Below, piece after piece: positions 34,701-46,619 of a stretch of 64,000 bases of DNA. The stretch's first letter is position 1. The number at the start of each line of letters is the position of its first letter. Origin of the DNA: Paratinospora sagittata (Eukaryota > Streptophyta > Magnoliopsida > Ranunculales > Menispermaceae); assembly GCA_035771175.1 (NCBI GenBank), contig CM069593.1, positions 48,710,054-48,774,053 of the forward strand, read 5' to 3'. Below the pieces are notes generated by a model. The model was not told the DNA's origin. It made no database searches and worked only from the letters and a program-made list of their open reading frames with translations. The position numbers and the translations under genes were made by a program.

Positions 34701-34840
34701 TATTTTCATGCATGAATTAGATGAAGAGAGAAATATAATTAATATATGGCATGTACCTGCAAATGCAATTGATTGGAAGTAGTGGAGAGAAGGTTTTTGA
34801 GAGTAATAAGATGTTGCTTCTCTTTCCTTGATATTATCAT
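31701..34840 (-). pseudogene. Double TFIIS N-terminal/Med26-like domain gene, copy 1 (splice-site lesion)
   Basis: Fourteen exons: 34840-34757, 34092-34024, 33936-33848, 33676-33606, 33526-33449, 33370-33267, 33188-33120, 33032-32947, 32798-32734, 32563-32531, 32405-32302, 32206-32108, 32006-31937 and 31831-31701. They join in phase to 383 codons if the last acceptor is accepted. Domain 1 (residues about 10-100) reads LLHSPRTFKATMIFGNVV, PSENVRQFAEALTIEWTKML; domain 2 (about 166-235) reads LLFTKHTLKVTMIGKTVDRL, VRELAQTIIMEWMRMLYEQ. This is the LW helical bundle of TFIIS, elongin A and Med26, which acts in transcription elongation complexes in the nucleus. A basic tail (KRKLHESYGN, KKRRTTK) could be a nuclear signal. 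Lesion: the last acceptor is CGG (31834-31832) where copy 2 has CAG. Use of the next AG would shift frame and add about seven residues, so a truncated protein near 347 residues remains possible. Confidence 0.8.
34138..34308. mobile_element. CACTA-like MITE fragment in intron 1, copy 1
   Basis: Starts CACTACAACAATTT and ends with the reverse complement of CACTATAAGAAAAA, the style of CACTA transposon ends, with TTTTTAGYGACA-type motifs inside. No 3-bp target duplication is evident. Present in both gene copies, so older than the duplication. Confidence 0.5.
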
Positions 34841-37650
34841 CCTTCAATTCCTTTTTTGATTACTATTAGTTAGTAATTAATTGTCTCTTGTTCTGCTTCT
34901 TTGTCCTTTGTGTCTAATTCTCTTGTGTTTCTTTAGATTGATGGTTCACTTGTCAACACTCTATCAGCTGGATGAACTCTGAAGAATGAAGAATCAAAAC
35001 AAAATTACATGTAAATTTTTTTAATCAGGGTGTTGGAAACGCATACAAATATATATATGTTCCCTCAAAAGAAAATTGAAAAAAATTAGAAATATTGTAA
35101 AACAGAAAATGACTGAAAAAATCATGAATATATATAAAAGGGAATCATAATCTAATGCCATAATGTCATTTCTTTATTATTATTATTTTGTTATTGTTTA
35201 TGATATATTATTTGATGTACAGAAAATTTTATAACTCAGTTGCATATTGGACCAAACACAATTTAAGGAGTACTAGATTTATTTTAAAAAACTGAAAGAT
35301 ATATAATCGATCTATGTATGGAACTAACATGTTAAAACTAATTTGCAGCAAAATAAATAAGGTGGTTCAGACGTAAAACTCGTCAGAACTGAAAAAAAAT
35401 AACGAAAAATAAAGTAACAAATATAATGAGAGAGAAAAGAGATAGAGATAGAGAGAGAGAAGAGAAAAAGGCACCTTAAATGGTATGGACTCTTTCTCTT
35501 CTTTAATTTGCTTAACGCTATCAAGTTTTCTTGACATAAAAAACGTTTTCTCGACAAAAAAAAACAAAAAATAAAAATCCTATCAACTTATCAAGCTTTG
35601 CTTTCTTTTTTTTTTTTTTTTTTTTTTGATAGGTATAACATTTTCAAATACCCCTCACGCAAGAATATGACAATTATATATTATAATATATAATATGATC
35701 AGTAAACTTACATTATTTACTCTTTTTTTTAAAACAAATATGACAATTTTACTTTCTAATTTCATTAAAAGGTATAATATCTTTTCAAAAAAGAAAGAAA
35801 AAAGAAGCAAATATCACACTAATCTATATAGTAGAAATGATTGAGTAATTTTAAATATACCCTTTAGAAACACTCTATACCCATTAAAAACACTCTCTAT
35901 AGTAAAAAATATATTTTTTATAAATCAAAACGAATAGTGCCAATAAACAAATTATATATATTATATTAATTACACAAAAATAAACATTGTAAACTAAAAT
36001 ACGATAATACATAAAAATATTTTATTATTATTATGACCCAAAGCCTGTCAGGTGGGCTAAGTTGTATAATCAGGGGTGTTAACGTGTTTGTGTGACGAGG
36101 GACTGTATTGCCACCTACATACAGATACACCATGCTCCTGTACTGACCAATCTAAATAGACTGATCTAGAAAGCCCCCGGTCCAAGGCCACCGTGTGTTC
36201 GCTCATATAGGTTGGGTAACAATCATTCCCACTCTCAAGTGATTGGTCATATAAGGCCATCATAGTTAGACCGAGGTATTACTGAAAAATAAATGTAGTA
36301 GAACTTTAGGTCCCGTTTAATTTGTAATCTACATACAGTTTTCTACATCTGAACTTGAAAATACTAAAAACTTATTTTGCTCAAAAAGTTCAGAAAATAA
36401 TTTTTCTTTTTGTTAAGAAAATGATAATTTTTTTTTTTTTTTTTAAATTGTATTTTTGTTTCTAAATCACACCAAACACATATATAGCTGAAAGTATTCA
36501 CACAATAGTCATTTTTCGATAGACCAAAGACCTCTGGATTCATCTCAAACCTAACTGGTTTAGAAAGAAAATAAAAGATATATATATATACATATATTTT
36601 TTTTTTAAACCGAAACTGAGATATATAATGGATCTATGTATGAAACTAACATGGTAAAACTAATTTCCAGCAAAATAAATACGGTGGTTCAGACAGAGAA
36701 CTGAGAAATAAAGTAAAATAAAGTAATAAACAACGTCACCAGAGAGAAGAGAGAGACCTGTAATTGCATGTACTCTAAAATTGCATGTACTATTTCTCTT
36801 TAATTTGCTTCTTTAAATAGACCCATCAAGTGGCCTTTACCAGAAATTTATGGGATATGATAACTAATTGAGCCGCGCTTGGCTACTAATTTCCCCACTA
36901 GTTTTCCAACTCAATACGCCAAGTCATGCACATTTTCAGTTTTTTATTTTCATTTTTTCTCCGCTTTAAATCAAGTCCAATCATCTTTTTTTTCTTTTTA
37001 ATAAGAGAATGTTTCCTGCGAAAAAACTTTATATTTTCACAAAACTTCAATTGTATTTTTAATTTTTAATTTTTTTAAAGTTTATTTTAAATGTTCACTA
37101 CAAAAAAAAAAAATGTACCTCGATGAAATATGAAAAATAATCGAAAATCTTTAGTAATAAATTAATTTTTTATTATGATAATAAAATTAAAATTTAATTA
37201 AAAATAATAAAGTAGTTTTTACTAAATGTAATAAATTATTTTATTAAAACATAAAAATAATAAACTATTTTTAAAATACTAATAAGAGAACAACTAAATA
37301 GACTTCATTAATGTATTATCTACACTTCAATCACTAACACAATCTCACCCGAATATACATACACTATTTCTACCCCAGCCAAAAATCAAAAAATTCTTAA
37401 ACTACCCTTCTTCAAATCTACCTCACCCTTCCTTTTTCTTCTTCTCCAAAACCTTATTTTCTAACTTTAAAACTCACTATTTTTATTTTCTTATCTTAAT
37501 TGGAAGAATATTAAAGATAGAAAGTATCATTTGGACTCTATTTGGAGCGAATTACAACTCGTCCTCTCTAAAAATTTTTCGACATTTGATCATTTGAATC
37601 GATAAAAAATGCATGTTTTAAAAATAGATAAGAACGAAATTCGTCCTTGA

Positions 37651-37960
37651 GGCCGGCCGATATTTTTTTTTTTTCATTATCACATACCATATTGCATTAA
37701 AATACATTTTAGGACAATTTTGACACGTTTTCACCCATTTCGGGCTAAATTTGAACAGAAGGACACCGTTCCCCACTTGTTACTCTCTTGTGGAGTACGG
37801 GTGGAGTATGATACTTTATCTCTTAAATGAGCTTGAACTGAGTTTAAACATGACAAAATTATCATAAAATACATTCTAATGTAATATGGTATATGAAAAT
37901 AAAAAAATAAAAAAAATAAAAGGGTCGGTCAGACAGGACCGGTCAGACATGACCGCCCTT
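37651..37960. mobile_element. Foldback element, copy in unit 1
   Basis: Imperfect inverted arms of about 50 bp: 37675-37724 (CACATACCATATTGCATTAA) against 37852-37898, whose reverse complement reads CATATACCATATTACATTAG. The loop has no coding content. A GC-rich tract with GGTCGGTCAGACAGGACC follows the right arm. Homologues at about 51070-51360 (whole) and 46620-46800 (right part). Confidence 0.65.
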
Positions 37961-38528
37961 ATAAAAGAGGGTATGCCGGCCATGGCCGACCCTCTTCATA
38001 GGGGCCTTTTCATGCACGTGCGACCAAAATATTATTGAAAAACAAACGTGGTATATAGAAACTCAGAGACGTTAAACTGATCAGGCGATCTGAAAAAATT
38101 AACATAAAAAATAAAGTAATAAGTAGACGTCCATCCATGAGAGAGAGGACTAGATAGAGAAAAGGTAGAAAGGCACATGAAAGTTGTTTCACGAATTTCA
38201 CGTACTCTCTCCCTCTCTTTACTATTCTTCAAATACATCCGTTAGCAACCCTTCCCAAAATAATAGGATACCGTAATTTATTTTGCCTTAGTTTAACGCA
38301 ACCAAGTTTTCTTGAAAAAAAAAAACGCTACCAATTAGTTTTCTTGCAAAAACAGCCATCAAGTTTTATTTTTTGGTGGTTATTGTTGTAATACCAATTA
38401 ATTTTTATATATAAGAATTATAAATTCATTCGCACCTTTCTATATCAATTAATTTTTATTTATTTTATAAATGAAAACAAAAAATAATTATAGTAATACC
38501 AATATACAAATGAAATGTATATATATTA

Positions 38529-38760
38529 CCAAGCGTGGGTTGGTCTGTCTGCAGGCACGGAAAGTGGACCTTAAGGTAGGTTCAGGGACTCAATCACGGG
38601 TTCGAGCCCTGTCTCAATCAAATTTTGAGTGTAAGAGACGCCTATAAACTCCTATAGAACTTTGAACTCCGAGAGGACTAGTCTCGACCCCGAACGATAG
38701 AAAGACACCTCTAAAGGGTTGGAAAACCAATAAACAAAAAAAAAAAAGAAAAAGAAAAAA
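38529..38760 (+). mobile_element. tRNA-derived SINE a, unit 1
   Basis: 232 bp with B box GGGTTCGAGCCCTG and an A-rich tail, flanked by a 15-bp duplication AATGTATATATATTA at 38514-38528 and 38761-38775. Its unit 2 counterpart is at 47312-47541. Confidence 0.88.
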
Positions 38761-39776
38761 AATGTATATATATTAATATTTCATTAAAAAAAACTTAGAT
38801 TTCAGTTTGTAAATAGCAAAATTTATATACACAACCTAGTTTGTTAATATACAAACTAAATGGATATTAGCAACAGTTAATTTAACATGAATATTTGACC
38901 TAAATGGTTTAGTAGTAACAATATCTAAATGCATACCACCTGATATTTGACCCAAAGATGATTTGAAAGAGTAATTAAATGATCACTACCGCAAGAAATC
39001 CTCTTAATCTCCACGTAACTAAAATATTAATGAAGAAATCAACTCACCGGAACGATGATCTTCTTCTTCTTCTTCTTCTTCTTCTTCTTCCACCTGGAAA
39101 TGCCGCAATCAAAAGAAAAGTAGTAGCTACAGTTAGATGGTCTTATTATATATATACACGTATGTACATTGCGTAATAAGCACCAAAACAAAATATGCAT
39201 AGCGTTAGAGTTATACACCGGAACTAAAACTAAGTAGAAGTTATACACCGGAACTAAAACTAAGTAGAAGTTATAAAGTATCGTACTCCACCCTTTTTGT
39301 GGCCAGATTTGCCCTTGCATGGCTCATGCACACACCGTGCACTTGTGACCTATCCAAATAGTCCACTTGAACAATCTCTCTCTTTCTTTTTATCTCTAGG
39401 TAAGAGACGATATCGTATCCAATGGGGTAACAATCATTCCCACTCTCAAGTGACAGTATAAGACTATCATACGTAGTTATACCCAAATATTATTGAAAGA
39501 AAAAATTTAAAAAAAAACGAGGTATATAGATACTCATAGACACAAAACTGATCAAGAGAACTGAAAAAACTAACAAAAAAAAATAAAGTAATAAACAGAC
39601 ATCGATCATGAGAGAGAGGACTAGCTAGAGAGAAGAGAGAAAAATACCCAAAGTTGCTTTAAGAATTGTATGAATTCTCTCTCTATTTACTATTCCTCCT
39701 TAAATAGACCTGTTTGTGACCCTTTTCAAAAATAATTATAATAATACCAATATATAAATGAAATGTATATATATTA

Positions 39777-39996
39777 CCAATCATGAGTTGGTCTGCTGGC
39801 ACATAGAGCAGACCTCGAGAAAGGTTGAGGGATCCGATCACGGGTTCGAGTTCTGCCTCGGCCAAATCCTTGGTGGGAGAGACGCCTATAAACCTCTGCA
39901 GAACCTCAAACTCTGGGAAGGCTACTCTCGACCCAAAAGGTACGATGACACCTCTAGGAGGTAAAAAAACCGATAAAAAAAAAAGAAAAAAAGAAA
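39777..39996 (+). mobile_element. tRNA-derived SINE b, unit 1
   Basis: Same SINE family as element a, with B box GGGTTCGAGTTCTG and A-rich tail, in the same flanking context (AATGTATATATATTA on the left, nearly the same on the right). Sharing of the insertion site with element a implies that the SINE was already present when the surrounding module duplicated. Confidence 0.85.
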
Positions 39997-40411
39997 AGTA
40001 TATATATTAATATTTCATTAAAAAAATTTAATTTCAGTTTGTAAATAACAAAATTTACATACGCAAGCTAGTTTGTTAATATATAAATCTAATTAAGTAC
40101 GTGGTTAGAAGAAAACATAAAAAATAATGTAAAACAAGGTAGTAATTTACACCATTAAACTAATTTACATCAAATACAAACTTCTCGAAGTTTTTAAAAT
40201 TTTTGAAATTAATTAACGTTAGAGCATGTATGAATTAAACATAAATACACATTAAACTAATTTACTCCAAAATATGTACGGTGGATAAATTAAAGCATAT
40301 AACAAAGATAATTAAAAAAAACCATTATCATTTCTAAAATACGATAATACATAAAATTATTTTACTAATTACACAAAAATAAATATTGTAAACAAATGCT
40401 TAAAAAGTTGT

Positions 40412-40512
40412 GCCCGAATCCTCGAATTTTGAAGGATTAGTCTTGTTTCAAAGGGAAGGAAGACACCTGTCGGATGTCAAATGCCTAAAAATCAGTACCC
40501 AAAAAAAAAAAG
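40412..40512 (+). mobile_element. Truncated SINE-like tail
   Basis: CCTCGAATTTTGAAGGATTA, then AAGACACCTGTCGGATGTC and a poly(A) run resemble the 3' half of the SINE family above. The second copy is at about 50570-50685. No A or B box remains. Confidence 0.5.
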
Positions 40513-40559
40513 GTTGTGCTTTTGTTAACGTTTCCCTTATGGGTAACACCAAAAAAAGT

Positions 40560-41440
40560 CAATAACCTAAAAGACCCATACAGATCTTTGAAGAGATTGG
40601 CCGCCATGCCCCAAACGAGACCTAACAAGCAACGACTAGAGTGAAAGTTGTTGCGCTAACGCCCCTATTCGACTAAGGCGTTTTCTTGCTGCTAGCAATC
40701 TAAATGCTTATTTTACAAATTCGGAATGAGAAATTGTCATCCCATTCAATCCGATTGGGATACCCTGCAATTTTAGAGAGATACGAAAGCGAAAGCCTAT
40801 GGGGTCGCTTTTGTAACTGGATAACCGGCACCTGTTAAACAGGTTGGTGAACAATCCCCTTATTCCGGTCTTGATCGGCACCTCCTTACTAATGATCGAG
40901 AATGGTGGGCAGGATCTTGTTTACCAAGATACCAATAGTAAATAAGGCAACCTGCATCATCCGTGAGGACTTTCTGGTTAGGATGAATGCCATCTGTTGG
41001 CGGGGAGGGATTGGAATCATTCGATCCAGCAGAAGGTTCGGTTGAAAGCTTGTAGTTGGTTCAGCCGGTGTTCCATTATGTTCTTTGGTTGAACGGTTCA
41101 TCCACAATTCTCCGCCATCTGTAAATCGGTGCTTAGGGCTAAGCGGTACCATCTAATGGTCACCTATTCCTTGCGTGTACCACTAGTGGGTTGGGTATGC
41201 AGATCAGAGCAAGGTGTTCCCCAGCCTGTTGTAGTACCGGTTAAGACTAGCTGGCTCCGTTTGGGATATGTGCCACCTGAAGTCATGTGCGGTAGCAATA
41301 CGAAACCAAATACGACGTCGGGACAGGGGAGGAGGCTAGCAGCTAAAAGGATTGTTGTTTGGGGGCTGGTTAAAAGCCAAACAGAAAAGGTGCGGCACGA
41401 AGATCGTCATATGTATGTATGAAGAGGCAAATTAAAATCT
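40560..41440. other. Organelle-like block at the junction of the two units
   Basis: 880 bp of more balanced composition. 40560-40899 recurs at the right end of unit 2 (50710-51073); 41126-41440 recurs at the left end of unit 1; 40900-41125 is present only here. The minus strand has an 87-codon ORF (41152-40889) of unknown content. It reads like plant mitochondrial DNA inserted in the nucleus (NUMT), but this is inference. Confidence 0.5.
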
Positions 41441-41889
41441 ATAAATGAAATTAATCTCTTGTATTAATTTGCTGTTATAGTAATAAAATTTCTACCTCCG
41501 TAGACATAGCCAATTTCGGTGAACTACATAATTTTTTTTGGTGATAGGGGCTGATTGTCTTTTCTGTTGTTTGATTCTTGTTTCTTGGTATCTTTCTTGC
41601 CTTGAACATTTGTTTTTGGTGTTACCATTGTTGCACAAGGAGTGTTTGAAAATATTACTAAGATAACGTTCGGGAGTATTCACCCATTTATCTACAAAAT
41701 AATTGTTATATATGTTCTTCTTAAAACATGGCATCTTTTTTGTTTTTTGCTCCAGATTTGCACGTTAGCGGCCCAACAAAAATATTATTAAGGGCATGCT
41801 CCAAATTCATTGGAAAATTGCATTTGTTTGCCAAACTCTATATAGAATGTCTAATAACAATTATCTTATAACTAGACCATTTATCTACA

Positions 41890-42017
41890 AAATAAATGAG
41901 AATTATTGTGAATGTTCGTTGAGGCTGACAATGTATTTTATACTGTATATGGATATGTACAGTGTATAGTACGTTGTGCCAGTCATGATATCACCCTACG
42001 TTAGGGGCGTCGTGACA
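41890..42017 (+). mobile_element. 3' fragment of an LTR, unit 2
   Basis: Counterpart of the fragment at 31025-31154, ending GGCGTCGTGACA. Confidence 0.68.
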
Positions 42018-42560
42018 AGAACAGAACCCAAAACATTTTTTTAGATGATTGAAGGAGGAAGAAATTAATTTCTAGTTCTTGACATTTTGAACCTGTAAAC
42101 TTCTTCTTAATGAACTAAGCATCAGTTCCTCATCTCTAAATTATACAATTTAAGAATGGGAGAATAGTAGAAGAAGATATCAAATTAAAGCAAATTACTT
42201 TATCACCTTCACCATTGTTAAGCATCGTAATATACCATTATGTTTACGTTTACGACAAGGGCAGGGAAAGTAAACTCTTCCTGGCACAAAGAAAGAAAGA
42301 AAGATTTATTTACCAACAAAAAAATTAAATAAAAATGGCATTTATTTGATTAAAAAAATTATTGTTTTACAACACAATCAAATCTCAAACTCTATACAGT
42401 TCTTTCTGCATCTAAATAAATTCAAAGTTCATGAGGTGCTCTAGATGAATTCTTCTTTCCACCTCGGTCCTTGGATGCTTCACAACCTTGGAACATTGAA
42501 AGCTTTTCCGCACCACGAACTATATATATGTCCGGCAACATCTATTTTCATAACATCATG

Positions 42561-45500
42561 CTATCGTGACTTGCACAATGAAAGCTTTTGGTAGGCTTGA
42601 GCTCTCTTGCTGAGAACTTTGGGCGCTTGAGTAAAATTATTCTTTGGAAGATCATAAAAATCAATGAACTTTGTTGTCCTCCGCTTTTTTGCTGCATTCC
42701 AAAAGTATGTCATTAAATATTGTATTGATATGATTCCAAAAGATTTAAAAAGAAGAAGAGGAAGAAAATTAAAGTGGTATGTAGTTATTCAATTACCATT
42801 GCCATAACTTTCATGCAATTTCCTCTTTGAAGCTTGAAACTTTAGTAAGTCATCTGATTGTTTTTCCTAAATCAACATATTGAAGGAATTGAGAGACGGA
42901 TAGGTTATGCATGATGGAATTTGGATTAAAACTAAAAGATATTCTTATCTTTCTAATATATACTTACTTGCTTATAGGAAGCAGAGCTCTTAGGGATAGC
43001 ACTGAAAAAATACTCTTTCTGCAACTTCATTTCATTTTTGCTTTTATCTGTGTTCTTTGAGTTGACCTGAATTTAAATGGTGTTAGTCGAGAAGCAGGCA
43101 TTAATAAGTATTATTTCTTACAAACTTAAATAAAAATAAAAGAACAACAATCATTATTTACCAGCGGTGAGAGGCTTGTTGAAAGAGTTTGGTTATCCAA
43201 TGTGTGTTCATTAATGAATGATGCAGGAGTTTTTGGAGCTGGTAAAGAAATAAACCCTTTTTCGTCTACAAATAAACAAGATTATTATTTGAATAAATAT
43301 AGATTTTTAGTGGTAAGGCAAAGTTTTAAATAAGGAGAAATTAAATGTTCAAGTTAATAATTGAACTTAAAACATTAATGAATCTTTACCTTCTCCAGTA
43401 GTAGCAATAGGTTCTGATCCACCTGAATAATAAGAGTTAATAATAATTTGGATTTTAGAATACATAATGTAACTATAATATACTCAAGAAAATGATGGAT
43501 CATATTGGGGGGAAGAAAAGCCAATTAAAGTTGCATTAAACAATTGTGAATTGATTAGATGATGTTCTTCTACGTATAAATAGGTTCGTACCTTGAGCTG
43601 TAACAATAGTAGTAGTAGTAGCTTTCTTAACTTGTTCATACAACATTCTCATCCATTCCCTGAAATAAGCAAATATAAAATCAAAGGTAAATAGTTAACC
43701 AATAAATTGATCAACGTTATATATACATAGATAATTAATAACAACTATAAACACAAACACATATTAATTAATTAAAAACTTAACAATATTCTGAAATACA
43801 TTTACTTACGTGATGATTGTTTGTGCAAGTTCACGAATTTTATTTGATGGATGCATCCTCCTTAGACAATCAACAGTCTTTCCAATCATGGTGACCTGAT
43901 GTGTTAAAATGGTATATTAAATAATCTATTGTTGAAGAGAAAAATATCTAGGAAGTAGAAGTTAATTAAAATTAAGTAGAACTTTGAGAGTATGTTTGGT
44001 GAAAAGTAATTGTTGAAGCTTTATCAGGAAGGCCATCACTTCCACTTCTTCCTGGAGAATGTAGCATTGATAATGTGTATTAGCGTCAAATGGCAAGGTT
44101 TAAAGAAGTAGAGAGTTGCCTCTAATTACCTGTTGTGAGAACCCGGATGAAAGATTTTGGGGTGCCATTTGGTCTCCATTAATGGGTGATGTAGGAGCTT
44201 TTAGTGCTTGTACAGGAATACACCCTTTTCCACCTACAAAATTAATAAGCATAAATTAATGGCGTTTCAATATGTTTAAATCATGCCAATTAAGATTATT
44301 CTCATTTTTACCTCCAGTAATAGTAGTTGTGGCTTTTTTCAAGCTCAGTGAGTTAATTTCAGTAGTAGTGGGGTGTGCCTCTTGTCTACCTATATATTAA
44401 GATTTGATATTAGATGTTATTATTTTTAAATTAGTCTAATGATGTTTTGCTACAAATAAATGAGTTTGTACCTCGAGATTTAGCAACGGTAGAAATAACT
44501 TTTTTAGCTTATTCGTGATATAACATTTTCGTCCATTCTCTGTAAAACATTATAAAATTAAAGGTAAATGCTCAATAAATTGGTTCGTTTTTTTTAACAG
44601 ACATTTAAGCATAGCTATAATTAAATACAAAAATAGATTCGAAACCTTCAAGTAGATTGTTAATTAATATGTAGAATTAAGATTTGGTGTATATACATGA
44701 TTATACTTACATGGTGAGTGCTTCAGCGAATTGACGAACATCTTCTGATGGATGTGTGCTCTTGAGATCGTGAACAACATTTCCAAATATCATAGTAGCC
44801 TAATAAATCCAAATGTCAGATTAATTGATTTATTACTTAGTTGTGGAAGAAAATAACACGTAGAAAAATAATTAAGTGATTAGAACCTTGAAAGTACGAG
44901 GGGAGAGAAGTAATTGTTGAAGCTTTGTTAGGAAGCCCATCACCACCACTTCAGACTGAAAAATATATAATAAATTAATATTAATGCAAATATATATTGT
45001 CACTACAACAATTTACTTTTTAGCTACACTCTTTTTTGCGACACTACCAATCTTGTTACTAAACATTGCCATTTGGCGACTAGAAAATTATTCATGTCGC
45101 CTATTGATAAAAAAAAAAAAGTTTCAATACATACGACCAAATCTTATTTTTAGTGACATTTTTTTTACGGTGACACCATCGCTAAAAATAAGAATTAGTG
45201 ACAATATATTTGATGTGGCACAAGAAAACCATCACACAAGTGTGTTAAGTTACAATAACAAACTCAACACCAAAACTAATATTGTATAATGTCTTCAAAT
45301 ATATAATTAAATTATTTATGCAAAAAATTATAACATTTATTAACATCAATTACATTGAAAATATTTAAATTTTTACTATAATTATATCTTTACTAAAAAA
45401 TTGACTCATTTCATGGTGTTGAGAAAAAAAAAATTATACACTTAACTTTTTTTAAAAGCAATTGTACACTAAACGTTTTTTTTTAACAAAAATCATACAC

Positions 45501-45705
45501 AACCTAATATTAATGCAAATATATATTGTTAAATTAGCTATATATATATATATATATATTTTTTTTTTTTTCATGCATGAATTAGATGAAGAGAGAAATA
45601 TAATTAATATATGGCATGTACCTGCAAATGCAATTGATTGGAAGTAGTGGAGAGAAGGTTTTTGAGAGTAATAAGATATTGCTTCTCTTTCCTTGATATT
45701 ATCAT
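42561..45705 (-). pseudogene. Double TFIIS N-terminal/Med26-like domain gene, copy 2 (nonsense lesion)
   Basis: Same 14-exon structure: 45705-45622, 44955-44887, 44799-44711, 44539-44472, 44389-44312, 44233-44130, 44051-43983, 43895-43810, 43659-43592, 43422-43390, 43265-43162, 43066-42968, 42866-42797 and 42691-42561. All splice sites, including the last CAG acceptor, are intact. Exon 4 carries TAA at 44511-44509 where copy 1 has CAA (LYHEQ to LYHE stop), ending the protein at residue 90, inside or just after domain 1. Everything downstream remains open: domain 2, linkers and the tail KRKLHESYGNAKKRRTTKF. Exon 4 is one codon shorter and exon 9 one codon longer than copy 1. Upstream a TATA-like box is kept. 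It may be a recent pseudogene, or a source of a short single-domain protein; expression data would tell. Confidence 0.8.
45001..45172. mobile_element. CACTA-like MITE fragment in intron 1, copy 2
   Basis: Counterpart of 34138-34308, with a slightly degraded right end (TTTACGGTG). Confidence 0.48.
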
Positions 45706-46394
45706 CCTTCAATTTCTTTTTTGATTACTATTAGTTAGTAATTAATTGTCTCTTGTTCTGTTTCTTTGTCCTCTGCTTTTTTCTGATGTTCGTCTAATTC
45801 TCTTGTTTTCTTTAGATTGATGGTTTACTTGTCAACACTCTATCAGCTGGATGAATTCTGAAGAATGAATAATAAAAATAAAATTACATGTAAATTTTTT
45901 TAATCAGGGTGTTGCAAACACATACAAATATATATATGTTCCCTCAAAAGAAAATTGAAAAAAAATTAGAAATATTGTAAAACAGAAAATGACTGAAAAA
46001 ATCATGAATATATAAAAAAGGGAATCATAATCTAATGCCATAATCTCATTTCTTTATTATTATTTTGTTATTGTTTTTGATATATTATTTGATGTACAGA
46101 AGATTTTATAACTCAGTTGCATATTGGATCAAACGCAATCTAAGGAGTACTAGATGTATCCTAAGAAACTGAAAGACATATAATCGATCTATGCATGAAA
46201 CTAAAATGCTAAAACTAATTTGCAGCAAAATAAATAAGGTGGTTCAAACATAAAACTCGTCAGAACTGAAAAAAAAAAATAACGAAAAATAAAGTAACAA
46301 ACATCACGAGAGAGAAGAGAGATAGAGATAGAGAGAGGGAGAGAAGAGAGAAAGACACCTAAAATGGCATGGACTCTTTCTCTTTAATTCTCTT

Positions 46395-46403
46395 CTTTAA
46401 ATA
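46395..46403 (-). promoter_or_regulatory. TATA-like box of copy 2
   Basis: TATTTAAAG on the minus strand, about 690 bp upstream of the ATG, followed by a CT-rich leader. The long distance would require a long leader or a leader intron. The same stretch is deleted in copy 1 (near 35500), where CTCTTTCTCTTC runs directly into TTTAATTTGCTTAACG. Confidence 0.4.
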
Positions 46404-46619
46404 GATCGGTCATAACTAATTTTAATTTGCTTAACACTATCAAGTTTTCTTGACATAAAAAATGTTTTCTCGACCAAAAAAAAAAAAAAGAAAATCCTAT
46501 CAACAAATCAAGTTTTGCTTTCTTTTCTTTTCTTTTTTTTGATAGGTATAACATTTTAAAATACCCCACCCGCAAGAATATAAAAATAAAAAATAAAATA
46601 AAAAAATAAAAAATAAAGA

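Larger units (their letters stand above)
35293..39735. repeat. Promoter/leader-like modules repeated upstream of copy 1
   Basis: A block of about 200-260 bp recurs in the same orientation at about 35293-35560, 36606-36845, 38047-38240 and 39517-39735. Read on the minus strand, each has a TTTAAAT or AAATAG-like TATA region, a CT-rich leader and a tract containing GTTAAAACTGATC-like sequence. The block nearest the gene (35293-35560) lacks the TATA-like part that the others and copy 2 keep. These look like serial duplications of the promoter/5' leader of the downstream gene, older than the large duplication. Confidence 0.6.
30134..41125. repeat. Unit 1 of a large direct tandem duplication
   Basis: Sequence from about 30134 onward reappears from about 41126 with an offset near 10.86 kb (for example 34138 with 45001). 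Shared in order: organelle-like 3' fragment, LTR fragment, double-TFIIS-N gene, promoter-like modules, two SINEs, a truncated SINE tail and the organelle-like 5' fragment. Private to unit 1: a MITE at 30241-30385 and about 2.2 kb at roughly 35670-37885. Confidence 0.93.
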
